A program made the position numbers and the translations under genes. 64,000 nt of DNA from Arachis hypogaea (taxonomy: Eukaryota; Streptophyta; Magnoliopsida; Fabales; Fabaceae), in assembly GCF_003086295.3 (NCBI RefSeq), contig NC_092053.1, positions 88,818,745 to 88,882,744 of the forward strand. Reading direction: 5' to 3'. Below the pieces are notes generated by a model. That model had not been told where the DNA came from, made no database searches, and saw nothing but the letters and a program-made list of their open reading frames with translations. Shown here piece after piece: positions 40,931 to 53,319 of this stretch; within the stretch, counting starts at the first letter, position 1; every line of letters starts with the position of its first letter.

Positions 40931-42708
40931 ATGACAAAGAAGAGGGCACAAAAAAATAATAATAATAGAGATCCTTTTTTTTTTTTGAATGAGGGATAGA
41001 TGTTAGTAGATGAATAAACAAATAGAAGGAGATGAGGGAGAAGAGAATTTTCGAAAATTATTTTTGAAAAAGGAGTTAGTGATTTTCGAAAATAGTTTTT
41101 GAAAAAGGTTAGTAATTTTTGAAAATTAAAATAAAAAAATTAAAATAATTAGTTAATTAAAAAGAAATTTTTGAAAAACAGGGAAGGAATTTTCGAAAAT
41201 TAGAGAGAGAAAGTTAGTTAGGTAGTTTTGAAAAAGTTAAGAAACAAACAAAAAGTTATTTAGTTAGTTGAAACAAATTTTGAAAATCAATTTTGAAAAG
41301 ATAAGAAGTTAGGAAGTTAGAAAAGATATTTTGAAAATCAAATTTTTTGAAAAAGATAAGATGAGAAGATATTTTTGACAAGATATGATAGAAATTAGTT
41401 TTTGAAAAAGATTTGATTTTTAAAATCACAATTAATGACTTGATTCACAAGAAATCACAAGATATGATTCTAGAACTTAAAGTTTGAACCTTTCTTAACA
41501 AGTAAGTAACAAACTTGAAATTTTTGAATCAAAACATTAATTGATGATGTTATTTTCGAAAATTATGAGTTAAAATTAAGAAAATATTTTTGAAAAATAT
41601 TTTTTTTCGTAATTTTCGAAAATAACTAAGAAAAATGAAAAAGATTTTATTTTTGAAAAAGATTTTGAAAAAGATGAGATTTTTAAATTGAAAATTTGAT
41701 TTGACTCATAAGAAACAACTTGATTTTAAAAATTTTTGAAAAAGTCAATCCAAATTTTTGAATTTGATGAGAGAAAAAGGGAAAGATATTTTTTTTATTT
41801 TTAAATTTTTAATGATGTGAGAGAAAAACAAGAAAAATGATGCAATGCATGAAATTTTTAGATTATAACATGTGATGCATGCAAGAATGCTATGAATGTC
41901 AAGATGAACACCAAGAACATTATGAATGTCAAGATGAACATCAAAGACACAATTTTGAAAAATCTTTAATGCAAAGAGAACATGCAAGACACCAAACTTA
42001 GAATTCTTTAATGCTTAGACACTAAGAATTCAAGAATGCATATGAAAAACAAGAAAAGACACAAAACATGCAAATGCAAAGATCAAACAAGAAGACTTAC
42101 CAAGAACAACTTGAAGATCATGAAGAACACTATGAATGCATGAAGATTTTCGAAAAATGCAAGATGCACATGCAATTGACACCAAACTTGTAGCATGACT
42201 CAAGACTCAAACAAGAAACACAAAATATTTTTGATTTTTATGATTTTATGAATTTTTTTTGTATTTTCTTTTAATTTTTTCGAAAATCATTTTGAAAAAG
42301 AAAAATAAGGATTCAAAATTTTTCATATGAATTCCAGGAATCTTGTACTCTTTAGTTTAAAGCCCCAATCTGAGGGTTAGACATGGCTTAATAGCCAGTC
42401 AAGCTTTAGAATGGATTTACATCCATTGAGGTGATTAGTTGAAGACCAATCCCAAAGGAGTTTGGGTATGGCTTTTCAGCCAGATAGGATTCAACATGTT
42501 ACCATGAAACTCTAGAATTCATTCTTGAATGTTTTGAAGCCATAGAATAATTTATTTTTGAAAATATTATTTTTATTATTATTTTTTTTTCGAAAACAAA
42601 AGAAAAATTTTTTTAAAAGATTTTTGAAAAATTTTTGAAAACAAAACAAAAAGAAAATTACCTAATCTGAGCAACAAGATGAACCGTCAGTTGTCCATAC
42701 TCGAACAA
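40931..42708 (-). mobile_element. Fam-1 untranslated leader, int2
   Basis: Near-identical copy of 31830-33606, with the same TTTTCGAAAA palindromes. Confidence 0.7.
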
Positions 42709-42726
42709 TCCCCGGCAACGGCGCCA
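42709..42726 (-). other. Primer binding site of int2 (beside LTR C)
   Basis: Minus strand TGGCGCCGTTGCCGGGGA. Confidence 0.88.
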
Positions 42727-42732
42727 AAAACT

Positions 42733-44548
42733 TGGTGCACGAAATTGTGATGTCCAGGCTCGAACAATCCCTGGCAACGTGAGCAACTTGGTACGCGTAA
42801 TCGTGATTACACTTTAATGATGTAAAATTCATGGCTCTTTATTTCCCTGGCAATGGCGCCAAGAACATGGTGCCAATACCATGGTTCACAACTTCGATAC
42901 AACTAACCAGCAAGTGCACTGGGTCGTCCAAGTAATACCTTACGTGAGTAAGGGTCGAATCCCACGGAGAATGTTGGTATGAAGCAAGCTATGGTCACCT
43001 TGCAAATCTCAGTTAGGCAGATATAAATTGATAATGGTGTTTTCGAATAATAATTAGTAGAATAGGGATAGAGGTACTTATGTAATTCATTGGTGAGAAT
43101 TTCAGATAAGCGAATGGAGATGCTTTCATTCCTCTGAACCTCTGCTTTCCTGCTATCTTCATCCAATCAGTCTTACTCCTTTCCATGGCTGGCTTTATGT
43201 GATACATCACCACTGTCAATGGCTACTTTCGGTCATCTCTCGGGAAAATGATCCAATGCCCTGTCACGGCACGGCTAATCGTCTGGAGGCATCACCCTTG
43301 TCAATGGCTTCATCTTATCCTCTCAGTGAATAATATGCTCACGCACCCTGTCACGGCACGGCTATTCATCTGTCGGTTCTCGATCATGCTGGAATAGGAT
43401 TTACTATCCTTTTGCGTCTGTCACTAACGCACTGCAATCGCGAGTTTGGAGCTCGTCACAGTCATTTATTCATTGAATCCTACTCGGAATACCACAGACA
43501 AGGTTTAGACCTTCCGGATTCTCTTGAATGCCGCCATCATTCTAGCTTACACCACGAAGATTCTGGTTAGGAGATCTAAGAGATATTCATTCTAGCTTAT
43601 TTCATGTAGAACGGAACTGTTTGTCAGGCACGTGTTCATAGGGGAGGATGGTGATGAGCGTCACACATAATCATCACCTTCATCACGTTCTTGGGTGCGA
43701 ATGGATATCTTAGAAGTGAAATAAGATGAATTGAATAGTAAATAGAAGTACTTTGCATTAATCTTTGAGGAACAGCAGAGCTCCACACCTTAATCTATGT
43801 AGTGTAGAAACTCTACCGTTGAAAATACATAAGTGAAAGGTCCAGGTATGGCCGAGATGGCCAGCCCCCAAAACGTGATCAATAGATCAAAAGATAATCC
43901 AAAGATTCCAAAGATGGTCAAAAAGACTAGTAAAAGGTCCTATTTATAATAAACTAGCTACTAGGGTTTACATGAGTAAGTAATTGATGCATAAATCCAC
44001 TTCCTGGGCCCACATGGTGTGTGTTTGGGCTGAGCTTAAGTGTTGCACATATAGAGGTCCTTCTTGGTGTTGAACGCCAGCTTTTGTGCCAGTTTGGGCG
44101 TTCAACTCTGGTTTTGGCTCCTTTTCTAGCGCTGGACGCCAGATTTGGGTAGAAAGCTGGCGTTGAACGCCAATTTACGTCGTCTATTATTGGTCAAAGT
44201 ATGGACTATTATATATTACTGGAAATCCCTGGATGTCTACTTTCCAACGCAATTAGAAGCGCGCCATTTCGAGTTCTGTAGCTCCAGAAAATCCATTTTG
44301 AGTGCAGGGAGGTCAGAATCCAACAGCATCAGCAGTCCTTCTTCAACCTCTGAATCTGATTTCTGCTCAAGTCCCTCAATATCAGCCAGAAAATATCTAA
44401 AATCAGAGAAAAACACACAAACTCATAGTAAAGTCCAGAAATGTGAATTTAACATAAAAACTAATGAAAACATCCCTAAAAGTAACTAGATTCTACTAAA
44501 AACATACTAAAAACAATGCCAAAAAGCGTATAAATTATCCGCTCATCA
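42733..44548 (-). mobile_element. Fam-1 LTR C (right LTR of tandem array)
   Basis: 1816 bp. It differs from A and B at scattered bases and keeps 17 bp (44332-44348) that they lack; the plus-strand LTR at 48184 also has sequence there, so the longer form is ancestral. Outer end TGATGAGCGG at 44548; right flank CTAGG lies in Fam-2 LTR sequence. TATA box at 43948-43940. Confidence 0.92.
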
Positions 44549-44669
44549 CTAGGATTTGTGGATTAAGATCAATTATGCCTATTTAACTTACCCTCGATGT
44601 TAGGGTTGACTAAGTGGGATTAACTCTTCATAATTGACATGTTTGTGGTCAACGACTAAGATAGGAATC
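44549..44669 (+). mobile_element. Fam-2 LTR fragment
   Basis: 121 bp starting CTAGGATTTGTGG, homologous to part of the Fam-2 LTR (compare 50887-51003 and 11930-12055). Cut on the left by the Fam-1 array and on the right by the Fam-4 LTR. It is the target into which the array inserted. Confidence 0.75.
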
Positions 44670-45167
44670 TGTTCCGAGGGTTACCTGAAACTGTAGGTCG
44701 ATCTCGGACGAGATCTGTGGTGATGGCCGGAGTTGCCGTGTCTGACTTGTTGGACCTGGTGGTGTTGCAGATCCTTGGTCATCGGAGGGTGGTGGTATCT
44801 GCAAGAGACTCCGATGCTTAAGTTAGCATGGGCTTTAAGCAGGTATTTAGTAAAATCAGAGTATGAGCTATACCTGGGTGCTCTAGTGTATTTATAATGG
44901 TGTAGAGTGACCTTTCTGGAGATAAGATAGTTATCTTATCTTATCTTTGAGTGAAGTCATCTTATCTTTAAGGGGAACCGCCTTTATCCTTCTAGGCTTT
45001 GGCTTCCTTTAGATTAGGCTGTGTCCCTTTGTTTGGGCCAGCTTGGGCTTCTTATGTCGATTTGGCCAAACTCTTTTAAAGAAGAGGTCGGGGGACCTGA
45101 CCTGAAGAGGTCGGTCACTTTGTCTTCGATCAGTTCGGGTCGGATAGCTCGACCCAAGGTATGAACA
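44670..45167 (-). mobile_element. Fam-4 3' LTR
   Basis: 498 bp, minus strand TGTTCATACC (45167) to CTCGGAACA (44670), proper TG...CA ends. TATA box TATAAATAC at 44896-44888 and the GATAAGATA/TATCTTATC palindrome at 44921-44940. A purine-rich AAGCAGGGGCAC on the minus strand directly precedes it (45179-45168), the expected PPT, so this is a 3' LTR and the Fam-4 body lies to its right. Confidence 0.8.
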
Positions 45168-45179
45168 GTGCCCCTGCTT
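45168..45179 (-). promoter_or_regulatory. Fam-4 polypurine tract
   Basis: Minus strand AAGCAGGGGCAC abutting the LTR start TGTTCATACC. Confidence 0.65.
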
Positions 45180-46243
45180 GAGCTTGATTTTACTTTTAAG
45201 GTCGCGTCTTCAGACTTCGATCTTTTGGAGAAGTCAAACTCAAGCATTTAGCTTTTTTGTCGATCTCCGTATAACTTCTGCTTGTCTCCTTTAAATGCGG
45301 AGCGTTATTTTCTTTTTGTTTAATTACTGCGCGCATTGTGCTTCCTTGGGAACGTGTGAGGTTTAAATGCTCATTAACTCCCCTTTTGTCGTTTCCCTTC
45401 TTTCCCTCTTTTCATTTCATTTTGAATTTTGAACTCTCATATTTCAGTTTCTCTCTTCCTTTCTTTTTGCTCTTGGTTTGCTGCATCACTTTGTTTCTCT
45501 CGACCCTCTGTTTTTGCATTTTCCGTTCTTCCTCCCTTGGTGTTTCTTCGTCGTTGTTTCTTCTGGATCCTTCCCTCAACGGTCGCTTCTTCTTCCTCTT
45601 CAGGTTGGTGTTTTCTTTTCCCTTTTACTATTTTCGTTTAGTCACTTTTTCGTATGTCTCTGCTGTTGCATGTGCTTTTTACTGACTTTTGTCTCTGAGA
45701 ATCTTGACCCTTTCGAGGAATAAATGGTGGTTGTCTGAAAAAGCTTGCGCCTTTTGTGGTGATCCCTGTATTTCCTTTACTATGATGTGTGCCTGGTGAT
45801 TTTTGCTTTCCTAGGGTTTTATTTGGGCCGTTCCTGCATCTTTCATTTCTGCGTGTCTTTGTTTCTGGGTTTACTACTTTGTTTGGACCATTTTGGTGAA
45901 GAAAGATTTGTAGTTTTGATGATTCTTATTGATGATGATGAAATTTCTTGCTGCTTAGTGATGTTACTAGAAGAGGATTGTTTGTGAGATGGTTAGGGCA
46001 TAGTCTGTTGATTTCCTTCTTTTCGGGTTCCTGCCTGGTTATTGCCTCCAAAGGGTGTCCCTGGATTTTAGTGTGAATCCTGGGGTTTTCCTTTTGCTGC
46101 GGTGTCTAATTCTTGTCGTTCATACATTATTGTCCGAATTGTTATCATATCTATTCGAGTTGCTTGGTAGTAACCCATCTTTTCTTTTTATTCCTGTAGG
46201 AATAGTTGGCCTATGTCTTCTTGCAAAAATATTGTTGAGATGT
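45180..46243 (+). other. Upstream region of the antisense Fam-4 ORF
   Basis: T/C-rich, with long pyrimidine runs (45380-45650), like a plant 5' untranslated or intron region. No conserved ORF; short frames here are low-complexity Phe/Leu/Ser-rich. A TTCCTGTAG boundary near 46190-46200 could be a splice acceptor before the first coding block. Confidence 0.45.
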
Positions 46244-48160
46244 CTACTAAGATCTCGGATGGCATGTCTGACTGGCTGGACCCATTGTGTTAATGTGTGT
46301 TACCATTGCTGACTCTGAGTATTGTGTGCGGCTTAGGAAGCACCATAGGATTTGTAGTGATATGGATCAAGAAAAGAACTATGAGTTAGTGTCTCCTGAC
46401 CCTGAGGAGAGGGTTACTTTTCCCTCTTTGACTCAAGGTGAACGTCCGTTTTTCTATGCTTATGACTATTTCTTTAGTAAATTGAATATCACCATTCCTT
46501 TTACCCCTTTTGAGACCGAGTTGTTATGGTCCTGTAATGTAGCTCCCTCTCAGCTCCATCCGAATTCTTGGGGCTTCATAAAAATCTTTCAATTGTTGTG
46601 TCAGGAGCTGGATATCCGACCTACTCAAACTCTTTTCCTTTACCTTTTTGTTCTGACAAAGCCTGGGGTGGCGAAGAAGAAGGCCTCCTGGGTCTCTTTC
46701 CGAGCCACTCAAGGAAAAAAGGTTTTCTCTATGTATGACGAGTCCTTTAGGGATTTCAAAAGCTTCTATTTCAAGGTCCGAGATGTTGAGGGGGCTCGGC
46801 CCTTCTTTTTGGATGAAAATGATGAGCCTCCTTCCCTTTGTGCTGGCAGAAGAATGTAGTAGTAGCTAGGTACTCCTGGGAAAGTTTGGATAAGGTCGAG
46901 AAGGCCTTTGTAAACGTGTTGGAGGAAAATTGGGGAGAGCCTCCCCATCTTGACACGAATAATTTTTTAGGAGATCCTTCCCTTCTTCGTGCCGAACTGG
47001 GTAGTGACCGACTTCATTTCAATTTTTTGTTTATATGATTGTCGATTTGTCCCTTTCTTGCTTGTAACTAAATCTTTGTTTTTTCCTTTTTTAGAGATGG
47101 TGAAGTCCACGGATTCTATGAAGCATTTCTGTAGGGAAAAGAAGGTGACAGCTGTTTCCAACATCTCAGCCAAGACTACAGAGGGAGAGTCGACTCAAGT
47201 TCCACAAAAGAAACCATCGTTGAGTGCTTTTGGGCCGAGGAAGGTTATTCCAACCCCTCAGGTCCGGATTGTCCCTTCTGACCCAGTTCGACCACCTTCT
47301 GGTGCTGCCTCATCTCCTACCGCTGGTCCTCCTCCAAAAAAACAAAAAACTGTTGAACCTTATGACTTGGATGCCCCAGATTTTGATGCTATGGGGTTTG
47401 TTGATAATCAAATTTCTTTTTTTATCGACTTTCAATGGATGATGTGTCCATCCTTAACCACTTGAATTTTATCACCAGTAACAGTATTCGGATGGCCCAC
47501 ATGGGAGCAGTTCTATTCCGAACTGTTCAGGGATCCCCAGTTCATGCTACGAAAGCTTTTCTTGAGGATGCCAAGTTGGAGTTCAATAGGATTAAGGGTT
47601 TGAAGGACGAGTTGGATGCTAGGGTGATTAAGCTAAAGCTGGACTTGGAGAAGGAGAAGTCGCAGGCTACTGCCGCTGAGGCTACTGCCAACCTGGCTGG
47701 AGAAACGGAGAAAAACTACATGGAGAGCTATACCCACACTTATGCCGAGGTGTTGGAGCTAAGGGAGAGGCTTGAATCTACTCTTGCGAATTATGCCGAT
47801 CTCCATGGTCATCTGGTAGATAATGTGACGGGTGCTTATGAGAATCTAAAGGCGCAGGTTCGAGTTCTTCCTCTTGAACTCGACCTGACGCTCTTTAGCC
47901 TGGACAATGTAATGAAGGATGGTAAAATAGTGCCCGCCCCAGATGATGATGATGAGCCTCCTCCTTCTGCACCACCAGCCAAGGCTTCTGCAGCCACGAC
48001 TTCTTCAAATCCTTCTGCTGAGGTCGACCATTCTCAACCTGATCTGGATTGTGAAATTCTTAATCGTGAGGATGGGACCGTGGACGCCATCCCTGTGAAT
48101 ATCATTCCTCCTCCTTTGGCTACTGATGCTATTACTGGGGAAACTTTGAACCTGTTATGA
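46244..48160 (+). pseudogene. Transposase_28-type protein gene, antisense in Fam-4
   Basis: Blocks in order: ATG at 46244 (MSTKISDGMSDWLDP), then in another frame ELVSPDPEERVTFP and FFYAYDYFFSKLNI to 46857, then WQKNVVVARYSWES to about 47000. A GT...AG intron lies at about 46999-47092, then EMVKSTDSMKHF and a Pro-rich region to about 47430, then from 47435 an alpha-helical, Leu/Glu-rich part and an acidic Pro/Ala-rich tail, stop TGA 48158-48160. The start resembles the 'putative gypsy type transposon' family (PF04195) by memory. Frameshifts near 46290, 46835 and 47430 make it a pseudogene. It runs opposite to the Fam-4 LTR, as known for the extra antisense ORFs of Tat-group elements. Function unknown. 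Confidence 0.7.
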
Positions 48161-48183
48161 CGTTTCTGTTTTATCTGCATAGC

Positions 48184-49853
48184 TGATGAGCGGATAATTT
48201 ATACCCTTTTTGGCATTGTGTTTACATAGTTTTTAGTATGTTTTAGTTACTTTTTATTATATTTTTATTAGTATTTTATTCAAACATAACAATTCTGGAG
48301 TTTACTATAAATTTGTGTGTTTTTTTGTTATTTCAGGTATTTTCTCGCTGAAATTGAGGGACCTGAGCAAAAATCTGATTCAGAGGCTGAAAAAGGACTG
48401 TAGATGCTATTGGTTTCTGACCCTCTTGCACTCGAAGTGGATTTTCTGGAGCTACAGAACCTCAATTGGTGCGCTCTCAATTGCATTGGAAAGTAGACAT
48501 TCTGGGCGTTCCAGTAATATATAATAGTTCATAATTTTTTGGAGATTTGATGGCCCAAACTGGCGCTAAAGATCAGCCTAAAACTTTCTGGCGTAAAACG
48601 CCAGAACTGGCACCAAAATTGGAGTTAAACGCCCAAACTGGCACCCAAGCTGGCGTTTAACTCCAAGAGTGGCCTATGCACGTGAAAGCTTCAATGCTTA
48701 GCCTAAGCACACACCAAGTGGGCCCCAGAAATGGATTTCTGCACTATCTGCACTTAGTTACTCATTTTCTATAAACCTAAGTTACTAGTTTAGTATAAAT
48801 AGCAGTTTTTACTATTGTATTCATATCTTTTGATAATTTTTAGATCTGAGACTTGGACTTGGAGGCTGGCCATTCGGCCATGCCTAGACTATTTTCACTT
48901 ATGTATTTTCTACGGTGGAGTTTCTACACCCCATAGATTAAGGTGTGGAGCTCGGCTGTTCTTCATAAATTAATGCAATTACTACTGTTTTCTATTCAAT
49001 CACGCTTGATTCTATTCTAAGATACCCACTCGTACTTCAATATGGAGAATATGATGATCCGTGACACTCATCATTATTCTCAAACCTATGAACCCGTGCC
49101 TGACAACTACTTCCGTTCTATCTGAGCTCAACATAGTCATTGGGCGATAGCTTGAGTGCGTATCTCTTGGGTTTCTAATACACGGACCGAGTCCGTGAGA
49201 TTAGTATCTTTGTGGTAGAGGCTAGAACTAATTGGCAGCCATTCCTGAGATCTAGAAAGTCTAAACCTTGTCTGTGGTATTCCGAGTAGGATCTGGGAAG
49301 GGATGACTGTGACGAGCTTCAAACTTGCGAATGTTGGGCGCAGTGACAGTGTGCAAAAGGACAAGGGTCCTATTCCGACGCTAGCGGGAACAGACAGATG
49401 ATTAGCCATGCGGTAGCTGTACTTGGTATTTTTCATCCAAGACGAGATATCCGACAGTTGATTAGCCGTGCAGAGATCGTACCTGGTATTTTTCATCCGA
49501 GAGGATCATACAGCTTGCCATGGAAGGGAGTACGCATGATTGGAAGAAGGCAATAGGAAAGCAGAGGTTCAAAAGCAACAAAGCATCTTCAAACGCTTAT
49601 CTAAAACTCCCACCAATGAAACAAATAAGTTTCTTTATCTTATTTTATGTTTTATTTATCTTTTAATTATCAAAACCCGATAACCATTTGAATCCGCCTG
49701 ACTAAGATTTACAAGATGACCATAGCTTGCTTCAAGCCGACAATCTCCGTGGGATCGACCCTTACTCATGTAAGGTATTACTTGGACGACCCAGTGCACT
49801 TGTTGGTTAGTTGTGCGGAGTTGTGAAAAGTGTGATAACGATTTCCCACACCA
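48184..49853 (+). mobile_element. Fam-1 5' LTR on plus strand (element EW)
   Basis: TGATGAGCGG to CCACACCA, 1670 bp; diverged from LTRs A-C but collinear. It interrupts the Fam-4 internal region at 48183. Palindrome cluster with GGCGTAAAACGCC and GGCGTTTAACTCC at 48556-48668; TATA box TATAAATAG at 48794-48802. The primer site follows. I infer that it belongs with 58086-64000. Confidence 0.88.
48794..48802 (+). promoter_or_regulatory. TATA box of LTR at 48184
   Basis: TATAAATAG, at the position used in LTRs A-C. Confidence 0.7.
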
Positions 49854-49859
49854 AGTTTT

Positions 49860-49907
49860 TAGCGCCGTTGCCGGGGATTGTTCGAGTTTGGACAACTGAC
49901 GGTTCAT
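49860..49907 (+). other. Primer site and leader start of element EW
   Basis: TAGCGCCGTTGCCGGGGA (49860-49877) is the usual primer site with one G-to-A change. The next 30 bases match the int1 leader start (minus strand from 33606) up to GACGGTTCA, where Z's LTR begins. Confidence 0.8.
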
Positions 49908-51314
49908 TGATAAACCCCTATTTTATGATTCATCTTGTGCTCAAATTGAATGTTTTTTATCAATTCTTCACCCACTTATTCATATGAATTGCATGGTTTT
50001 ACTTTTCCTTTCTTATTATGCGATAAGTGTGAAAACATGTTTCCTATGCTTTAAAAGTATTAATTTTAATTATCATTTATTACCATTCGATGCCATGATT
50101 TGTGTGTTAAGTATTTTAAGGTCTCATAAGGCAGGAATGGCTTAAAGGACAGAAAGGAAACATACAAAAATGGAAGGAAAGCACAAAAATGGAGTTTTTG
50201 AAGAAAAGGCATCGACGCGGACGCATGGATGACGCAGACGCGTGCCTATGGCAGTAATGCGTACGCGTGGATGACGCGGATGCGTGCCTTGAGAAGAACG
50301 CAATTGACGCGTACGCGTGACAGACGCCACGTACAAGAATCTGTAGAAAATGCCCGCAGCGATTTCTGGACCCTTTTTCGGCCCAAATCTAACCCAGAAA
50401 CACTAAATATAAACCAGAGAATAGAGGAATCAAAGGACACGGAGAACGACAGATACCATATACAGAATTTTAGGATTAGATGTAGTTTTAGAGAGAGAGA
50501 GGCTCTCTCCTCTCTCTCAAGTTTTAGGATTAGGATTCCTTTTATTTTACTTTATGATTACTACTTCAATGCCAGGTTCAATGTCGCTTTAATTAATATT
50601 TCTCTTCTACTTTTATTTATTCCAATGCTTTTACTTGTTAATGTTCCAATTTGGCTTATGAACCATTCATGTTATGATTTTCTTAATTAGTGCAATTTGA
50701 GGTATTTCAGACTTATGATTGTTTTATTTATGATACTTTGAATTTAATTATTGATTTATTTTCTCCCTTTGGCTTTGGTTAAGTAATTGGTAACACTTGA
50801 GTTATCAAACTCAGTAGTTGATTGGAAATTAGGATTGCTGATTGAGTTGAATCCCTCTACTGCTAGTCTTTCCATAGAAGTTGACTAGGACTGAGGAATC
50901 AAGTTAATTAGTCCATTTGACTTTCCTTATTTAGTAAGGATTAACTAAGTAGGAGCAATAACAATTCTCATCACACCTGATAAGGATAACTAGGATAGAA
51001 ATTCCAGTTCTCATACCTTGCCAAGAGATTTTCTAATTATTAATTTATTTTTCTTGCCATTTAAATTACTTGTTCCTTAATTCAAAAAAAAAAACCCAAA
51101 AATATACCTTTTTCCATAACCAATAATAAATCATACTTCCCTGCAATTCCTTGAGAAGACGACTCGAGGTTTGAATACTTCGGTTATAAATTTTATTGGG
51201 TTTGCTTAAGTGACAAACAAAACTTTTGTACGAAAGGATTATTGCTTGGTTTAGAAACTATACTTGTAACGAGAATTTATTGTGAATTCTAAACCATCAA
51301 TCTTCAGTTCGTCA
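49908..51314 (+). mobile_element. Fam-2 5' LTR D (element Z)
   Basis: TGATAAACCC to CAGTTCGTCA, 1407 bp. TATA-like AAATATAAAC near 50405, GA/CT inverted repeat at 50489-50519, CpG-rich palindromes at 50213-50330. It is diverged from Y's LTRs. It inserted into the Fam-1 leader at 49907; the far side of the insertion was lost, so no target duplication can be read. Confidence 0.88.
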
Positions 51315-51317
51315 AAA

Positions 51318-51335
51318 TGGCGCCATTGCCGGGGA
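51318..51335 (+). other. Primer binding site of element Z
   Basis: TGGCGCCATTGCCGGGGA, three bases after the LTR end. Confidence 0.85.
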
Positions 51336-51429
51336 ATTGCAAACGTGTGCCTTGTTATTGGTTATTGTAAATATTTTCTTTTACCTGTTTATTTGTTTTT
51401 ATTTTTGTTTTTAATTTTTATTAGTTACT

Positions 51430-53083
51430 ATGAGTACTCACCCCCGTCGCTTTGAGTTTGGTTCTAATAATGTTGAAAGGAATGGAAGCTATAACAGGAA
51501 CATGCATCAAGGTCAAAACAATCAGAGATGGACAGAGCCACGAGGACCTGATCAACCCTTTAGGCAACAACACCTTCCAAACTACCATGGACGATGACCA
51601 TTCAACAATGCATGTTGAGACAACAGTTATGGTGGACCCTTTCGTGACAACCAACACCCACCAAATTACTATGGTCAAAAGCCATTCCGAGGTGCATACC
51701 AAGATGATAGATATGGTGGACCCCCTCGTAGTCACCAACAAGCACCATCATATGCCTATGAACCACCTCCTCAACATAGCTTTGAATCACCACACTCACA
51801 AGCCCCCTATTATCATTCACCTTCATATGACCTTAACCCTTATCCACCCCAATTCCAACCCAATTATTCCCAAGAACCACCACTTCCCTATGTACAATGT
51901 CCATATCCATCAACCCAAGAATCAAGGGAGCGTCTCAAGGAAACAGTAGAAAAATTTCATGCCACCCTTCACCAATTGAATCAAGCAATAAATCGACTAC
52001 CCTCCCGATGTTCAGACACTCAAAGAACCCCCATGGCTTCATGTGGGCAATCTAATGAAGAATCGAGCATGAAGGAGATACTAGAAACTCCAATGGGCAG
52101 TAAGGAGCATGATTTTGTACTGGAACAACTGGAGGAAGCTGAAATTATCGAAGAAGAAGAATTGGTTGAAGACTTAGGAGATGCTGAACCTTCATGGGAA
52201 TCCAGAATTATGAAGAATTCCGTCGAGGAATTTGCAATTGATGCTAAGGAGGATAGTGCACAACCCCCAAAGCAGGTATCTTATGAAGAACTGGACAGAA
52301 CAACCCAAGAAGCGAGTTTTCTTGATAATGATAATCACGAGTCAAGTTCTCCTAGTAGTGAACTTGCATCCACAAGTGAATTCTTTGAGATTGAAGAATC
52401 GACCCCAAGTGAATACGAAAATGATGCGGAGGTCGACTTCTCTCAACCTCCAACTTATGACTTGAGTGATGAGGAAGATATCGAAGACTTTGATCAAAAT
52501 GTGGTTGCAATGAAAGAAGTTTGCAAAGAAGTGGAAGAATTCCCAGAAGAACACAAGGGAGTAGAGCTTGCAAAACCACTGGAAACACCTTTTCCAAGGC
52601 CATTACCATCCAATACAAATTTCAAGTGGGTAAAATACTTACCCTTTATCTTTACTTTTCCACTTGAATATGGTCTGCTTGAAACAGATGGCCAGCTTAG
52701 ACCTCTTTGTGGCTTTAAAAGTAAAAGGAAAATGGTTCGTGCTCAAGGCTGGTATGCAAGATTCAATGAGGTTCCACACTTCACTTTGAAGTGTAAGGAT
52801 TGGTTTTGAGTTCGATTGCATGGGTCTCGGAAAATGTTTGGTCATCTTGGTGAGAATACAACTTCCAAACCGCTCGGCTGGAAAAATATAGATCGAAACA
52901 AAGGCGGATATAAAAGCAAGGTTTGGGATCCTGGAATCTATTCTAATATTCAGCACCCCGGGAGCCTGAAAACCTATTTGAATTTGCTCAAGGGCTTTAC
53001 ATGCCTAGTTTGGGACCCCGGAGGCTGTTGGCATTCAACAGTGGTGGAGATTTTTGGATGAATTCAAGCACAAGCCACCATAG
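51430..53083 (+). pseudogene. Fam-2 ORF1, Tyr/Pro/Gln/Asn-rich then acidic protein (Z)
   Basis: Homolog of Y's ORF1 (12509-14175). ATG at 51430 (MSTHPRRFEFG), then an Arg/Asn/Gln/Tyr-rich region, a short helical stretch (ERLKETVEKFHATLHQLN near 51930), the conserved SMKEILETPMG, a long acidic part, and a C-terminal block LETDGQLRPLCGFKSKRK. Three in-frame TGA codons (51595-51597, 51616-51618, 52807-52809) are each one C-to-T change from CGA (Arg). A frameshift near 53050 precedes the probable true stop TAG at 53081. The N-terminal RN/YGG-rich region looks RNA-binding-like, but no named domain is visible; gag-like role by position only. Confidence 0.65.
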
Positions 53084-53100
53084 CAGAAAGCTCATCAAAT

Positions 53101-53150
53101 GTCCAACTTAAGGACTTTAACTAAAAGTGCTAGGTGGGAGACAACCCACC
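53101..53150 (+). ncRNA. H2/H1 tandem hairpins, element Z
   Basis: H2 GTCC-AACTTAA-GGAC (53101-53115), 17 nt, then H1 GGTGGG-AGACAA-CCCACC (53133-53150), 17 nt after the ORF1 stop. Same geometry as in Y. Confidence 0.7.
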
Positions 53151-53319
53151 ATGGTATGATCGTTCCTTTTCTTCAATTTTAATTTTATTTCGTTTTGCTT
53201 ATTTTTTTTAAGTTTTATTTTATTATATTTTCATTGAACCTGGAATTGTTCACAGCACCTACATTAGCATTGCATGTTGCATCCTGCATCATAAAAAAAA
53301 TAAAAAAAAAGCGAGCACC

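Noticed and set aside
44670..45167. Fam-4 solo LTR
   Set aside because: Flanks GAATC and GTGCC do not match, and a polypurine tract plus element body lies on its right, so it is a 3' LTR.
45338..46312. Phe/Leu-rich ORFs that look like membrane proteins
   Set aside because: Pyrimidine-rich non-coding DNA always reads as Phe/Leu/Ser; frames overlap and lack conservation.
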